Source: Bacillus sp. UNC41MFS5 (GTDB lineage: Bacteria; Bacillota; Bacilli; Bacillales_B; DSM-18226). Taken from it: a stretch of 64,000 nucleotides of DNA. Each line of letters opens with the position of its first letter. Within the stretch, counting starts at the first letter, position 1. Below the pieces are notes generated by a model. It had not been told where the DNA came from. It worked only from the letters and a program-made list of their open reading frames with translations, and did no database searches. The position numbers were made by a program, and so were the translations under genes. The stretch lies in the NCBI RefSeq assembly GCF_000686805.1, contig NZ_JMLP01000018.1, positions 1 to 64,000 on the forward strand, given 5' to 3'. Below, piece after piece: positions 17,042 through 25,172 of the stretch.

Positions 17042-18361
17042 TTATATAAACATATCCAAGATTAGGACACCAGCAAGTCCAACTAAAGAAATAATCGTTA
17101 CCATGATAGACCATGTTTTAATGGTTTTTCCAATGGTTAGATTAAAGTATTCTTTGTAAATCCAGAAGCCTGCGTCATTCACGTGTGAGAAGGTAACACT
17201 TCCCGCACCAGCAGCTAGTACCATCAATTCAGGGCTTGCACCAGTTGAAGCGACAAGAGGTGCAGCAATACCAGCGGCTGTCATACCTGCTACTGTTGCA
17301 GAACCTACAGCAATCCTTAGGATTGCTGCGATTAGCCAAGTTAGAAGCAGAGGTGAAAGGTTAGAGCCAGCCATGAGATCGGAAATATATTTGTCAATGT
17401 GGCTGTCAATCAGTACTTGTTTGAACGCACCACCTGCTGCAATGATTAAAAGAATCATACCAATTCCGCTTACAGATTCACTAAGAGATTGCATAATTTC
17501 CGGCATTTTCTTACCAAGATTTAAACCGAAGGTAAAGATGGCTACAATCACTGAAATTAAAAGGGCAATATTAGCATTACCAATAAAATCTGTTACCGGT
17601 GCAAATGCTGATTCAGGCGCAAAAATTTCTACAATTGCTTGTAAAGCAATTAAAATAACAGGTAAAAGAGCTGTGAGAAGACTGATTCCGAATTTAGGAA
17701 GTTCTTCTTCTTTAAATTTCTTCGGATTAAATAGACCTTTTGGAATTTCAATTTCTAACGATTCTTTTTTAAATAATTTTGTATAAACGGGACCTGCAAG
17801 AATAAATGCAGGAATCGCAATGATGATTCCCAAAATCATCGTTAAACCGATATTTGCACCGAAAACGTTTGCAACCGCAGTTGGACCAGGGTGCGGAGGC
17901 ACAAATCCATGCATGGTAATCAGGGCAGCAATTACGGGCATACCAAGATATAGTACTGGCACTCTAGCAGCTGTGGCAATGGTAAATACTAATGGAATTA
18001 ACACAACAACTCCAGTTTCAAAGAATAAAGCGATTCCAACAACAGCGGCTGTAGTAACAGCAGCCAGTTGAACTCTTTTTTCCCCGAAGGCATTAATCAA
18101 AGTTGTCGCGATACGCTGTGCACCGCCTGAATCGGTCATTAACTTACCAAGAACGGCACCCAAGATAATAATCATGGTAAGATGTCCAAGTGTTCCCCCT
18201 AGACCAGCTTCAATGGATTCAACTGCCTTAATCGGTGTCATTCCTTCAAGAATTCCTACCGCCAGCGAAACAATAATTAATGATAAGAAAGCGTTTAATT
18301 TAAAGGCCATCATTAATACTAATAACAGTGCAACCCCTATAGTAACTGAAATAATTGGCAT
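17042..18361 (-). CDS. GntP-family gluconate/acid-sugar:H+ symporter
   Basis: A 439-residue permease with about 12 to 14 hydrophobic segments. GntP-family landmarks include KLNAFLSLIIVSLAVG, LGAVLGKLMTDSGGAQRIA, HGFVPPHPGPTAVA, GSATVAGMTAAGI and SVTFSHVNDAGFWIYKEYF. The family takes up gluconate and related acids by proton symport. It is the last gene of a unit with an OtnK-type kinase and an LtnD-type dehydrogenase, so a four-carbon acid sugar (threonate or erythronate) is a likely substrate. That substrate is inferred from context, as with the enterobacterial YgbN transporter. The ribosome site is AGAGGGAG. The gap to the kinase is 184 bp and contains an inverted repeat. Confidence 0.92.
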   Translation of the reverse strand: MPIISVTIGVALLLVLMMAFKLNAFLSLIIVSLAVGILEGMTPIKAVESIEAGLGGTLGHLTMIIILGAVLGKLMTDSGGAQRIATTLINAFGEKRVQLAAVTTAAVVGIALFFETGVVVLIPLVFTIATAARVPVLYLGMPVIAALITMHGFVPPHPGPTAVANVFGANIGLTMILGIIIAIPAFILAGPVYTKLFKKESLEIEIPKGLFNPKKFKEEELPKFGISLLTALLPVILIALQAIVEIFAPESAFAPVTDFIGNANIALLISVIVAIFTFGLNLGKKMPEIMQSLSESVSGIGMILLIIAAGGAFKQVLIDSHIDKYISDLMAGSNLSPLLLTWLIAAILRIAVGSATVAGMTAAGIAAPLVASTGASPELMVLAAGAGSVTFSHVNDAGFWIYKEYFNLTIGKTIKTWSIMVTIISLVGLAGVLILDMFI

Positions 18362-18409
18362 TTTTTCTCCCTCTTCCCCTTTGTGGTTTCATAAAAGGAG
18401 GCCGCCTCC

Positions 18410-18500
18410 GTAAGGAGTTCACTCAAACTCTATAATCTGATTCTTGATGATGGTTCATTCTTGCTGAAAGACGACTATATGATGAGTGTTAACTCCTTAC
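18410..18500 (-). repeat. Intercistronic inverted repeat
   Basis: GTAAGGAGTT-CACTC (18410-18424) is complementary to GAGTG-TTAACTCCTTAC (18484-18500), apart from a two-base bulge, with a 60-base loop. It lies between the kinase and permease genes and lacks a T-tract. It could form an mRNA stem that separates expression or stability of the two cistrons. Confidence 0.5.
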
Positions 18501-18545
18501 TTCAGGGCCAAACCATTTTTTAGAAAAATTTATTCTTTTTTTGGA

Positions 18546-19982
18546 TTACTTTTTACTTAGCATTTCAACAACTTCTCTTAAATCTGTTTTTGTTCCAACG
18601 TTTCCTGGGAAGATAACATAGGAAATTCCCGGGAACTTGCTCTCGCTGCCTGTTGTCCAGACAGGAATTCCAGGTCGGATTTGACCTGCTACTGTTGCTC
18701 TTTTCACTTCAAGACCGTTTGTCCCAATATCACTAGAGGTAATACCGCCTTTAGCAATAATATAGGAAGGTCTTACTTCTAACCGTTTTACGATACTTGT
18801 TACTGCATCGGAAATTTTGACAGAAAGCTTTAGTTCTTCTTCTTTTTTGTCTTCTCCGAGATCCAGTCTTTCTCTTCTTGTATAAACAGCAACATTTTTT
18901 CCTTCAACAATGAGCTGATTTGTTGTCTGTATTACTCTATCAAGTTCTTTTTCGAATTTTTCAGGCTCAAGTACTAGATGAACATTGAATTCGATAAATT
19001 CAACGGCATCCGACTTTTTCAGTTCTTCAAACTGTTCTGTTGTTTTTTTAACATGGGAACCAATAATGACTAATCCGCCATTGTTGCTGTCTTCACTCAT
19101 GATTTCCTCACGAGTGAGCAGATTTTTATCGCTTACGCCTCCGATTACTTTCGTTAGTGCGGCTGCGCTTCTGAACATGAAATTCTTTCCTTTATTCATC
19201 GCTCTAATTAAAGCAATGGTAAAGATTTTAACATCCGCATAATCAACTGCATTCACAATGACTTTATTAAAGTCTTCCACTTTCAGAAGCTGCTGTTCAA
19301 TGGTGTCAATATCTAGTGCACGCAGGCTTTCAAGCGAAATATAGGTCATATTCTCAGCTTGATATTCACCGTTAGATTTTTCTTCGGCCCACTCGCCTAA
19401 ATGTGATTTGGTATAACCGAAGGTGCGGTCTTTCGCAAATTCAGTTTCCCCTGCTGGGACAAGATACTCATCATATTGAACAAAGTGGATATTATCGATT
19501 GTGAAGCGTCCGCCTTCTTTAAAGAAAGGAAGGATAACCTCACCATCAAATCTGTTATCTGAGCTTGCTTCAACTGTTTCTTTCAGCACTTGAGTTTCAA
19601 GCGGGTAATGCCCTCTTAATGTTGAATCACCGCGGCTGATAATGGTGAATTGGCGATTGTTTCTCTTCGCTGCTTCCACAATATTGGCGGCAATTTCTTG
19701 ATGCGCTTTTGTTGTTTCTGCAGCAGTAAATCCACGTGAATTTGTTAAGATAAAGAACATGGAGTTGTCTTCTTGGAAGCCTTTGTCGATACTTTCCAAA
19801 GACCAATCTGTATAAACAGAAACTCCATGAACGGTTTGAACACCGGTTGGGTCATCATCGAGTACGATGATTTTTTTATTTAAATTCTTAAGTTCCTTTT
19901 CAATCATTTCATTCACAAGGCTTGTATCAACAGAAGGGATGTTGTTAAAAACTTCTTCTACTAATCTTCTATTTGAACTCAT
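18546..19982 (-). CDS. Four-carbon acid-sugar kinase, OtnK/DUF1537 family
   Basis: A 478-residue kinase of the former DUF1537 family, which phosphorylates 3-oxo-tetronates or related acid sugars with ATP. The N-terminal domain shows IIVLDDDPTGVQTVHGV, ILTNSRGF and SRGDSTLRGHYPLE (substrate side). The C-terminal nucleotide-binding domain shows YIIAKGGITSSDIG, RATVAGQIRPGIPVW, SKFPGISYVIFPGNVG. Family length is normal for Firmicutes. It starts three bases after the stop of the dehydrogenase gene, so the two are co-translated. An isomerase (OtnI) and the AraD-like decarboxylase (OtnC) that usually accompany it are absent here. Confidence 0.92.
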   Translation of the reverse strand: MSSNRRLVEEVFNNIPSVDTSLVNEMIEKELKNLNKKIIVLDDDPTGVQTVHGVSVYTDWSLESIDKGFQEDNSMFFILTNSRGFTAAETTKAHQEIAANIVEAAKRNNRQFTIISRGDSTLRGHYPLETQVLKETVEASSDNRFDGEVILPFFKEGGRFTIDNIHFVQYDEYLVPAGETEFAKDRTFGYTKSHLGEWAEEKSNGEYQAENMTYISLESLRALDIDTIEQQLLKVEDFNKVIVNAVDYADVKIFTIALIRAMNKGKNFMFRSAAALTKVIGGVSDKNLLTREEIMSEDSNNGGLVIIGSHVKKTTEQFEELKKSDAVEFIEFNVHLVLEPEKFEKELDRVIQTTNQLIVEGKNVAVYTRRERLDLGEDKKEEELKLSVKISDAVTSIVKRLEVRPSYIIAKGGITSSDIGTNGLEVKRATVAGQIRPGIPVWTTGSESKFPGISYVIFPGNVGTKTDLREVVEMLSKK

Positions 19983-19985
19983 GGA

Positions 19986-20879
19986 TTAAGAACCCCTTAC
20001 TTCAACATTTGCTAGTTTTTCATAATATTGAACGATACCGCCATGATCATCCATTAATTTTCCATCCACTTTTAATGCATGGAAGATTTCTAATAGATGG
20101 CTTGATAATGGAAGCGGTACGCCAATTTCATGAGCTGTATCCATTACGTTCGTAATATCTTTCATATTGATGGCAATGGTTCCGCCTGGCGCAAAGTTTC
20201 TTTCAAGAATTAATGGAACTTTTGCATCAAGCACTGCACTTCCTGCTAATCCGCCTCTGATGGCTTGATACATTTTTTCAATATCAATTCCAGCTTTAGC
20301 TGCCAATACCAGCGCTTCAGACATTGCTGCAATATTCAGGTTTACAATGATTTGGTTAGCTAATTTGGCTGTAACTCCGCATCCGCTGTCTCCAACTAAT
20401 GTAACCGCACTTCCCATATCGAATAGAACTGATTTTGCCGCTTCGAATACGTCTTCCTTACCGCCAACCATGATAGCTAAAGTACCATCAATTGCTTTAG
20501 GCTCGCCGCCGCTGACAGGTGCATCCAAAAAGCCAACGCCTCTTTTTGCTGCATCTTCCGCTAGTCCCTTTGAAACAGCAGGAGTAATGGAACTCATATC
20601 AATAATAATGGAGCCTTCTTTAGCTCCTGCTAAAATTCCATTGTCACCTAAAACAACAGTTTGTACATGTTTAGATGCCGGAAGCATAGTGATGATAATT
20701 TCACTGTTTGCTGCTACTTCTCTTGGTGAACGAGCTTCCTTTGCACCCGCTTCCACTAAAGTTTGTACGGCATCTTGATTAAGATCATTAACTGTTAATG
20801 TATGTCCTGCTTTAACAAGGTTTAAAGCCATAGGTTTTCCCATTATGCCTAATCCGATAAATCCAATCCTCTTTGTCAT
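19986..20879 (-). CDS. NAD-dependent acid-sugar dehydrogenase (LtnD/GarR, 3-hydroxyisobutyrate dehydrogenase family)
   Basis: About 297 residues. The Rossmann start RIGFIGLGIMGKPMALNL, the substrate motif LDAPVSGGEPKA and the catalytic Lys in GCGVTAKLANQ mark the beta-hydroxyacid dehydrogenase family. Next to an OtnK-type kinase the best model is an LtnD/DenD-like 2-dehydrogenase acting on L-threonate or D-erythronate. A tartronate semialdehyde reductase (GarR) is the main alternative by sequence alone. The start is ATG 20879, eight bases after GGGGAGGAAA; the frame reads open to an upstream ATG at 20900 that overlaps this site. It is the first gene of the minus-strand unit, behind the operator array at 21025. 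Confidence 0.88.
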   Translation of the reverse strand: MTKRIGFIGLGIMGKPMALNLVKAGHTLTVNDLNQDAVQTLVEAGAKEARSPREVAANSEIIITMLPASKHVQTVVLGDNGILAGAKEGSIIIDMSSITPAVSKGLAEDAAKRGVGFLDAPVSGGEPKAIDGTLAIMVGGKEDVFEAAKSVLFDMGSAVTLVGDSGCGVTAKLANQIIVNLNIAAMSEALVLAAKAGIDIEKMYQAIRGGLAGSAVLDAKVPLILERNFAPGGTIAINMKDITNVMDTAHEIGVPLPLSSHLLEIFHALKVDGKLMDDHGGIVQYYEKLANVEVRGS

Positions 20880-20987
20880 GCTGTTTTCCTCCCCATGCAT
20901 TATGTTATGAAATGCTGATACCCGCTTGAAAAGTGATTTTCTACTTTTATCATCTTAATTGGGTCATCCGCTTTGAAATTGAAAGTT

Positions 20988-21005
20988 TGTAAGCAATCGC
21001 TTACA
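20988..21005. promoter_or_regulatory. TGTAAGC-AATC-GCTTACA inverted repeat
   Basis: Two perfect seven-base arms are separated by AATC. It resembles a cre box (TGTAAGCGCTTACA) with four extra bases in the middle, so it may be a binding site for another regulator or a decayed cre. It lies 110 bp before the dehydrogenase start, in the divergent promoter region. Confidence 0.45.
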
Positions 21006-21024
21006 TTAGTGTTTACGTTTTAAA

Positions 21025-21096
21025 TTGTATACTAAAAAATATTTTTTGTATACATTTTTTATTTAAATTGTATACATTTTATGAATTTTTGTATGC
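21025..21096. promoter_or_regulatory. Phased array of TTGTATAC operators
   Basis: TTGTATAC occurs at 21025, 21046 and 21068, with a variant TTGTATGC at 21089; steps are 21, 22 and 21 bp, two helical turns each. The array lies between the divergent dehydrogenase operon and the FCD-GntR gene. Two identical boxes stand before the aldolase gene at 22751 and 22772. It is very likely the binding region of the regulator encoded at 21190. Confidence 0.75.
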
Positions 21097-21189
21097 CGAA
21101 AGTGATTTTTCCTTTTTACTTCAGTGATTTTATTAAAATAATTTGGTACTATGGATATAATTAGAAATTGAAAAACTGGGGTGAATTTT

Positions 21190-21810
21190 GTGCTTGAAAG
21201 TAACAGCTCACGACCGGCGTATCATCATTGTTATGAAATTCTTCGCGATAAAATTTTAAATGGTGAGCTTTCTGGCGGTACTAAGATCGTTGAGGAAAAA
21301 ATTGCTGCTGAGCTTGGTGTCAGCAGAACACCGATACGAGATTCGATACGAAAATTAGAATATGAAGGATTAGTAGTGAAAAAGAGAGTCGTAAATCCAA
21401 CGGAGAAGGATTTACGAAATATGTTTAGTGTCCGGATCCTGCTAGAAGGGTACGCAGCCCGATGTGCGGCAAACTTCTTAAAGGAAAATGAAATTGAAAA
21501 ACTTTTCGAATACGTTGAGATTGGCAGAAAGGGCACTAAAGAAGAAATCATGTCTGCCAATGAAAGTTTTCATAATGATATTGTGAAAGCAAGCAATAAC
21601 CCTGTCATGATTGATATCATCGATCGGATGCAGGCGATTATTTATTTGTTCAGAAAAACGGTTGTTATTTATAATCGTCCGCATCTAATTGATGAGCACG
21701 AAGAAATTTATGAAGCAATCAAGGCAAGAGATGGTGAAAAGGCTGAAATTCTAATGAAAAAGCACTTAGAAACAGACTTGAACTTTTATCTTCATGTAAT
21801 GAGTAAATGA
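21190..21810 (+). CDS. GntR-family regulator, FCD subfamily
   Basis: About 206 residues. Residues 5-70 form the GntR winged helix (YEILRDKILNGELSGGTKI, then ELGVSRTPIRDSIRKLEYEGLV). Residues 78-200 are the all-helical FCD ligand domain, with the metal-ligand type residues in LLEGYAARCAA and ESFHNDIVKASNNP and in the HLIDEHEEIYEAI segment. The likely start is GTG 21190, seven bases after GGGGTG; GTG 21181 lies inside that site. It is divergent from the acid-sugar operon and upstream of the convergent aldolase gene. Both promoters carry TTGTATAC boxes, so it probably controls itself and both units, released by an acid-sugar intermediate. Confidence 0.9.
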   Translation: MLESNSSRPAYHHCYEILRDKILNGELSGGTKIVEEKIAAELGVSRTPIRDSIRKLEYEGLVVKKRVVNPTEKDLRNMFSVRILLEGYAARCAANFLKENEIEKLFEYVEIGRKGTKEEIMSANESFHNDIVKASNNPVMIDIIDRMQAIIYLFRKTVVIYNRPHLIDEHEEIYEAIKARDGEKAEILMKKHLETDLNFYLHVMSK

Positions 21811-21831
21811 GTATCATTATTTTGGAAAAAT

Positions 21832-21866
21832 AAAAGTGCCCTTAAAAACATTTTAAGGGCACTTTT
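21832..21866. terminator. Bidirectional terminator between GntR and aldolase genes
   Basis: AAAAGTGCCCTTAAAA (21832-21847) pairs with TTTTAAGGGCACTTTT (21851-21866), 16 bp with a three-base loop. It stops both convergent genes. Confidence 0.92.
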
Positions 21867-21873
21867 TGTTCTT

Positions 21874-22710
21874 TTATTTTTTTGATAATAAGCGGACAAA
21901 TTTTGTCATTACTGGCTCCATTGCTTGCTGCATTTCTGCCATGATAATAGATAGATGAGCCATTTGTTGCTTTTCGATACATGTTTGAAGATAAGAGACA
22001 GCAGCCATGGAAACTTCTGTATTGACATTTACTTTACAAATTCCCAATTCGATTGCTTTCTTTAGAACATCTTCAGGTGTCCCAGAACCGCCATGCAGAA
22101 CGAGCGGAATCCCAACTGCTTCACGAATCTTTTCTAACAGAGCCAAGTCGATTTTGGGTTCGCCCTGGTACATTCCATGAACCGTACCAATGGCAGCAGC
22201 TAAAAAGTCAACGTTTGTTTCAGACACGAATGCCTTAGCAGATTGTGGATTCGTTAAAGTCCCATCGCCTTCCTCTTCATCTGAGAATGCTCCCCTTGCC
22301 ACAGAACCGATTTCTGCTTCAACAGAGACACCTGCCATATGGGCAATTTCCACAATCTCCTTAGTAAAATGGATATTTTGTTCAAGATTATATTTAGATC
22401 CGTCGTACATCACAGAGGTGAAACCAGCTCGAATCGCTCTAACAATGGATTCCTTTTCATAGGCATGATCAAGATGCAGTGCAACCGGAACTTTTACTTT
22501 TTCCGCCATTGCTTTGATCATGGCAGCAAAACCTTCAACATCCACTGTAGGAAAATAACGTTCTCCTAGAGCGATGATTACTGGTGTACCTTCCCGCTCG
22601 CTTACTTGGATCGCAGCTTGTGCTGTTTCTAAGTTATATACGTTAAAAGCTGCCACTGCATATTTTCCTTGTTGTGCTTGTGTTAACATTTCTTTTGTAT
22701 TCACTAACAT
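21874..22710 (-). CDS. Class II (zinc) fructose-bisphosphate-type aldolase
   Basis: A 278-residue class II aldolase of the FbaA/GatY type. Metal and catalytic motifs are LHLDHA (Asp81, His82), VEAEIGSV, the zinc His in TVHGMY, LHGGSGTP and NVNTEV. The family cleaves ketose phosphates to dihydroxyacetone phosphate and an aldehyde. It shares operator boxes with the acid-sugar operon, so it is more likely a dedicated lyase for that pathway than the housekeeping glycolytic enzyme. If so it could replace the usual OtnC-type step. That role is inferred. The start ATG follows AAGGAGAGA. Confidence 0.88.
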   Translation of the reverse strand: MLVNTKEMLTQAQQGKYAVAAFNVYNLETAQAAIQVSEREGTPVIIALGERYFPTVDVEGFAAMIKAMAEKVKVPVALHLDHAYEKESIVRAIRAGFTSVMYDGSKYNLEQNIHFTKEIVEIAHMAGVSVEAEIGSVARGAFSDEEEGDGTLTNPQSAKAFVSETNVDFLAAAIGTVHGMYQGEPKIDLALLEKIREAVGIPLVLHGGSGTPEDVLKKAIELGICKVNVNTEVSMAAVSYLQTCIEKQQMAHLSIIMAEMQQAMEPVMTKFVRLLSKK

Positions 22711-22750
22711 TATTATTTCTCTCCTTATTTGATAGATTAAGTCGAGAATA

Positions 22751-22779
22751 TTGTATACATTTTTTTGTTTTTTGTATAC
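22751..22779. promoter_or_regulatory. TTGTATAC operator pair before the aldolase gene
   Basis: TTGTATAC at 22751-22758 and 22772-22779, spaced 21 bp, is the same box and phasing as the array at 21025. It lies 41 to 69 bp before the aldolase start and supports a shared FCD-GntR regulon. Confidence 0.72.
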
Positions 22780-22829
22780 ATTTCTATATACTATTTGTTT
22801 CTTTAAATAGAATTCTTTTGAAAAAACTT

Positions 22830-23347
22830 CAGATGGCGATATCTAAGTGGAAGTTCGACCATATGGACTTTTCATAACGCAAATAGGGGAAGGTTTTTCT
22901 TATAAAACCTTGGCGAAATCATATCAGCCAGTTTCAGGATGGAAATATTCTGATGAAAAAGATTCGAAGGGTCTTGTAAAATCATTTACCTTTGAAGCGA
23001 CAGGGGAAGGAATTTTGTCAGGTCAGTTCCAACAGTTTACCTTTGTAGGAAAAAATCCAGACAATGCAACAAAAGCAGCTTGGGATGCGTTTCAATATTA
23101 CAAAGATGGTAGTATTGTAGAGTGGACAGGAGATGAAAGTTCCCAATCTCCGCATTCCATCACGGATATTGTAGCAGGGGCAACAGAAGATCATCATGAT
23201 GCAAAGAATACGAACCAAGAAACTTAAAAGACTGATAAAGTAGAAACAAAGACGGAAAAAACAAGTGACTCTCTTCCTTTAATCTTATCAGGTTTTGCAG
23301 TTTTACTTTCATTAGTTGCGAGCGTCCTTGCTCTTCGTAAAAAGTAA
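22830..23347 (+). pseudogene. ycnI (DUF1775) pseudogene
   Basis: The frame 22847-23227 encodes the C-terminal part of a YcnI-like copper-associated surface protein: PVSGWKYSDEKDSKG, FTFEATGEGILSGQFQQF and DAFQYYKDGSIVEWTG. A TAA at 23225 interrupts it, but the same frame continues to 23347 with a typical C-terminal membrane anchor (LILSGFAVLLSLVASVLALR, then KK). The N-terminal signal peptide and about half of the domain are missing. So the gene is both truncated and carries an in-frame stop. A copper chaperone or CopC/D-type partner is not present. Confidence 0.75.
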
Positions 23348-23396
23348 TAATTAGTAACAAAGAGCAGTGGTTTTTAATGCCTAATGTTCTTTTTTT

Positions 23397-23455
23397 TAAC
23401 TGCCGATATAGTCGGTGCGGTGAACCTTACCATAAGTAACGGCGAAATTTTTACT
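23397..23455. repeat. Short hairpin repeat, copy 1 (GGTGAACCTTACCATAA core)
   Basis: It contains AACTGCCG near 23398, then CGGTGAACCTTACCATAA and ACGGCGAAATTTTTA. The same arrangement is found at 26094-26150 and 30380-30438. It lies after the broken ycnI and before the SAM leader. Confidence 0.5.
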
Positions 23456-23576
23456 TGAATTTATATTAGATAAGCATAATTATAATATTTTTTGCTTATA
23501 AGGTTTTAAAATTTTAAAAAACTCAGAAATATATTGACAATTATTTAATAGATTGATAAAGTTTAAAAAAATATTT

Positions 23577-23695
23577 CTTATCCAGAGAGGTGGAGGGACT
23601 GGCCCAATGAAACCTCAGCAGCAGGTCTAATAAGACACTGTGCTAATTCCATCGGGTGTGAAGCCTAGATAGATAAGAGCTACGTTATTATTTGT
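23577..23695 (+). promoter_or_regulatory. SAM-I (S-box) riboswitch
   Basis: The S-box core is clear: CTTATCCAGAGAGGTGGAGG, GACTGGCCCAATGAAACCT and CAGCA, a variable hairpin, then GTGCTAATTCCATC and a closing AGATAAGAG that pairs with the 5' CTTATC. This leader binds S-adenosylmethionine and, with the hairpin at 23701, terminates transcription when SAM is high. It controls mmuP and mmuM. Confidence 0.93.
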
Positions 23696-23700
23696 CAGTA

Positions 23701-23730
23701 ACGCACTCATTTATCTGAGTGCGTTTTTTG
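23701..23730 (+). terminator. Riboswitch expression-platform terminator
   Basis: ACGCACTCA (23701-23709) pairs with TGAGTGCGT (23716-23724), followed by a T run. It is the SAM-dependent terminator of the leader. The upstream TACGTTATTA/TCAGTAACG region can form the competing fold. Confidence 0.9.
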
Positions 23731-23759
23731 TTTTTTCTGGATGTAGGAAAAAGGGGACT

Positions 23760-25172
23760 ATGATGGAGAAGAAAAGCAAGCAAAAATTTCAAAGAAAAAT
23801 GCAGACACGGCATTTAGTTATGCTATCGCTCGGGGGAGTGATTGGAACAGGATTATTCTTAAGTTCGGGTTACACGATTCAACAAGCTGGCCCGTTTGGG
23901 ACTATTCTGTCCTATCTGATTGGTGCACTAGTGGTTTATCTCGTCATGCTATGTTTAGGAGAGCTTTCCGTACATATGCCTGAAACTGGTGCCTTTCACA
24001 GTTATGCGACTAAATATATTGGTCCAGGGACTGGGTATACAGTTGCTTGGTTGTACTGGCTAACTTGGACTGTTGCTTTAGGTTCTGAATTTACGGCTGC
24101 AGGATTATTAATGCAGCGATGGTTTCCATCCATTAATGTCTGGGTTTGGAGTTTGCTGTTTGCTATTTTGGTTTTTGTCTTAAATATACTGACGGTTAAG
24201 TTTTTCGCTGAATCTGAATTCTGGTTTGCATCTATAAAGGTAATAGCGATTGTTCTGTTTATTGTTGTAGGAGCAGCGGCAATGGTAGGTTTTCTTCCGA
24301 TGACTCATTCCCAATCGGCACCGTTCTTCTCTAATTTTACAAGTGCAGGTTTATTTCCTAATGGTGCTTTTGCGATTGTCATGACAATGCTTGCGGTTAA
24401 CTTTGCATTTTCAGGAACGGAATTAATAGGAATTGCAGCGGGGGAAACAGCAAATCCGGAAAAAACGATACCAAAGGCCATTCGTACTACATTGTGGAGA
24501 CTGATTATCTTTTTTGTAGGAACAATTGTTGTATTATCTGCATTATTGCCTACTTCAGATGCAGGAGTATTAGAGAGCCCCTTTGTTGCCGTTCTTGAAC
24601 AAATTGGCGTACCATATGCAGCGGATATTATGAACTTTGTCATATTAACAGCCATTCTATCTGCTGCAAACTCAGGTCTTTATGCCTCTTCAAGAATGCT
24701 TTGGTCACTAGCAGATAAGAATACGATATCACCCATGTTTGCAAAATTAACAAAACAAGGTGTTCCAATAAATGCAGTCATTTTTAGCATGTTTGGCGGT
24801 GGTTTAGCTTTGTTCTCAAGTATTATTGCACCAGATACAGTGTATATCGTACTTGTATCCATTTCGGGCCTAGCTGTGGTGGTAGTTTGGATGAGTATTA
24901 GTGCTTCACAGTTTTTCTTTCGCAGACAATATATTAAAGAAGGAAATTCCGTAAAGGACTTGGTTTATCGTACACCATTCTATCCTTTGGTACCAATCGC
25001 TTCCTTTATCCTTTGTCTTGCTTCTTGTATTGGAATCGCATTTGACCCTACCCAACGAATTGCCTTATATTGTGGCATTCCATTTATCTTGTTTTGCTAT
25101 GCAAGTTATTATGTAACCCAGAGTTTAAAGAAAAGAGGAGCAGACTATGTCCAACAAAATCAACCCTATTAA
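23760..25172 (+). CDS. mmuP: S-methylmethionine permease (APC family)
   Basis: A 470-residue amino-acid permease with 12 hydrophobic segments. It starts with the AAT-family pattern [20 protein letters not shown], and [19 protein letters not shown] and [20 protein letters not shown] follow. The close match to MmuP/YbxG-type permeases, plus the S-box leader and the adjacent mmuM, point to S-methylmethionine uptake. ATG 23760 follows AAAAAGGGG; ATG 23763 is equally possible. Its 3' end overlaps mmuM by 26 bases. Confidence 0.9.
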   Translation: MMEKKSKQKFQRKMQTRHLVMLSLGGVIGTGLFLSSGYTIQQAGPFGTILSYLIGALVVYLVMLCLGELSVHMPETGAFHSYATKYIGPGTGYTVAWLYWLTWTVALGSEFTAAGLLMQRWFPSINVWVWSLLFAILVFVLNILTVKFFAESEFWFASIKVIAIVLFIVVGAAAMVGFLPMTHSQSAPFFSNFTSAGLFPNGAFAIVMTMLAVNFAFSGTELIGIAAGETANPEKTIPKAIRTTLWRLIIFFVGTIVVLSALLPTSDAGVLESPFVAVLEQIGVPYAADIMNFVILTAILSAANSGLYASSRMLWSLADKNTISPMFAKLTKQGVPINAVIFSMFGGGLALFSSIIAPDTVYIVLVSISGLAVVVVWMSISASQFFFRRQYIKEGNSVKDLVYRTPFYPLVPIASFILCLASCIGIAFDPTQRIALYCGIPFILFCYASYYVTQSLKKRGADYVQQNQPY

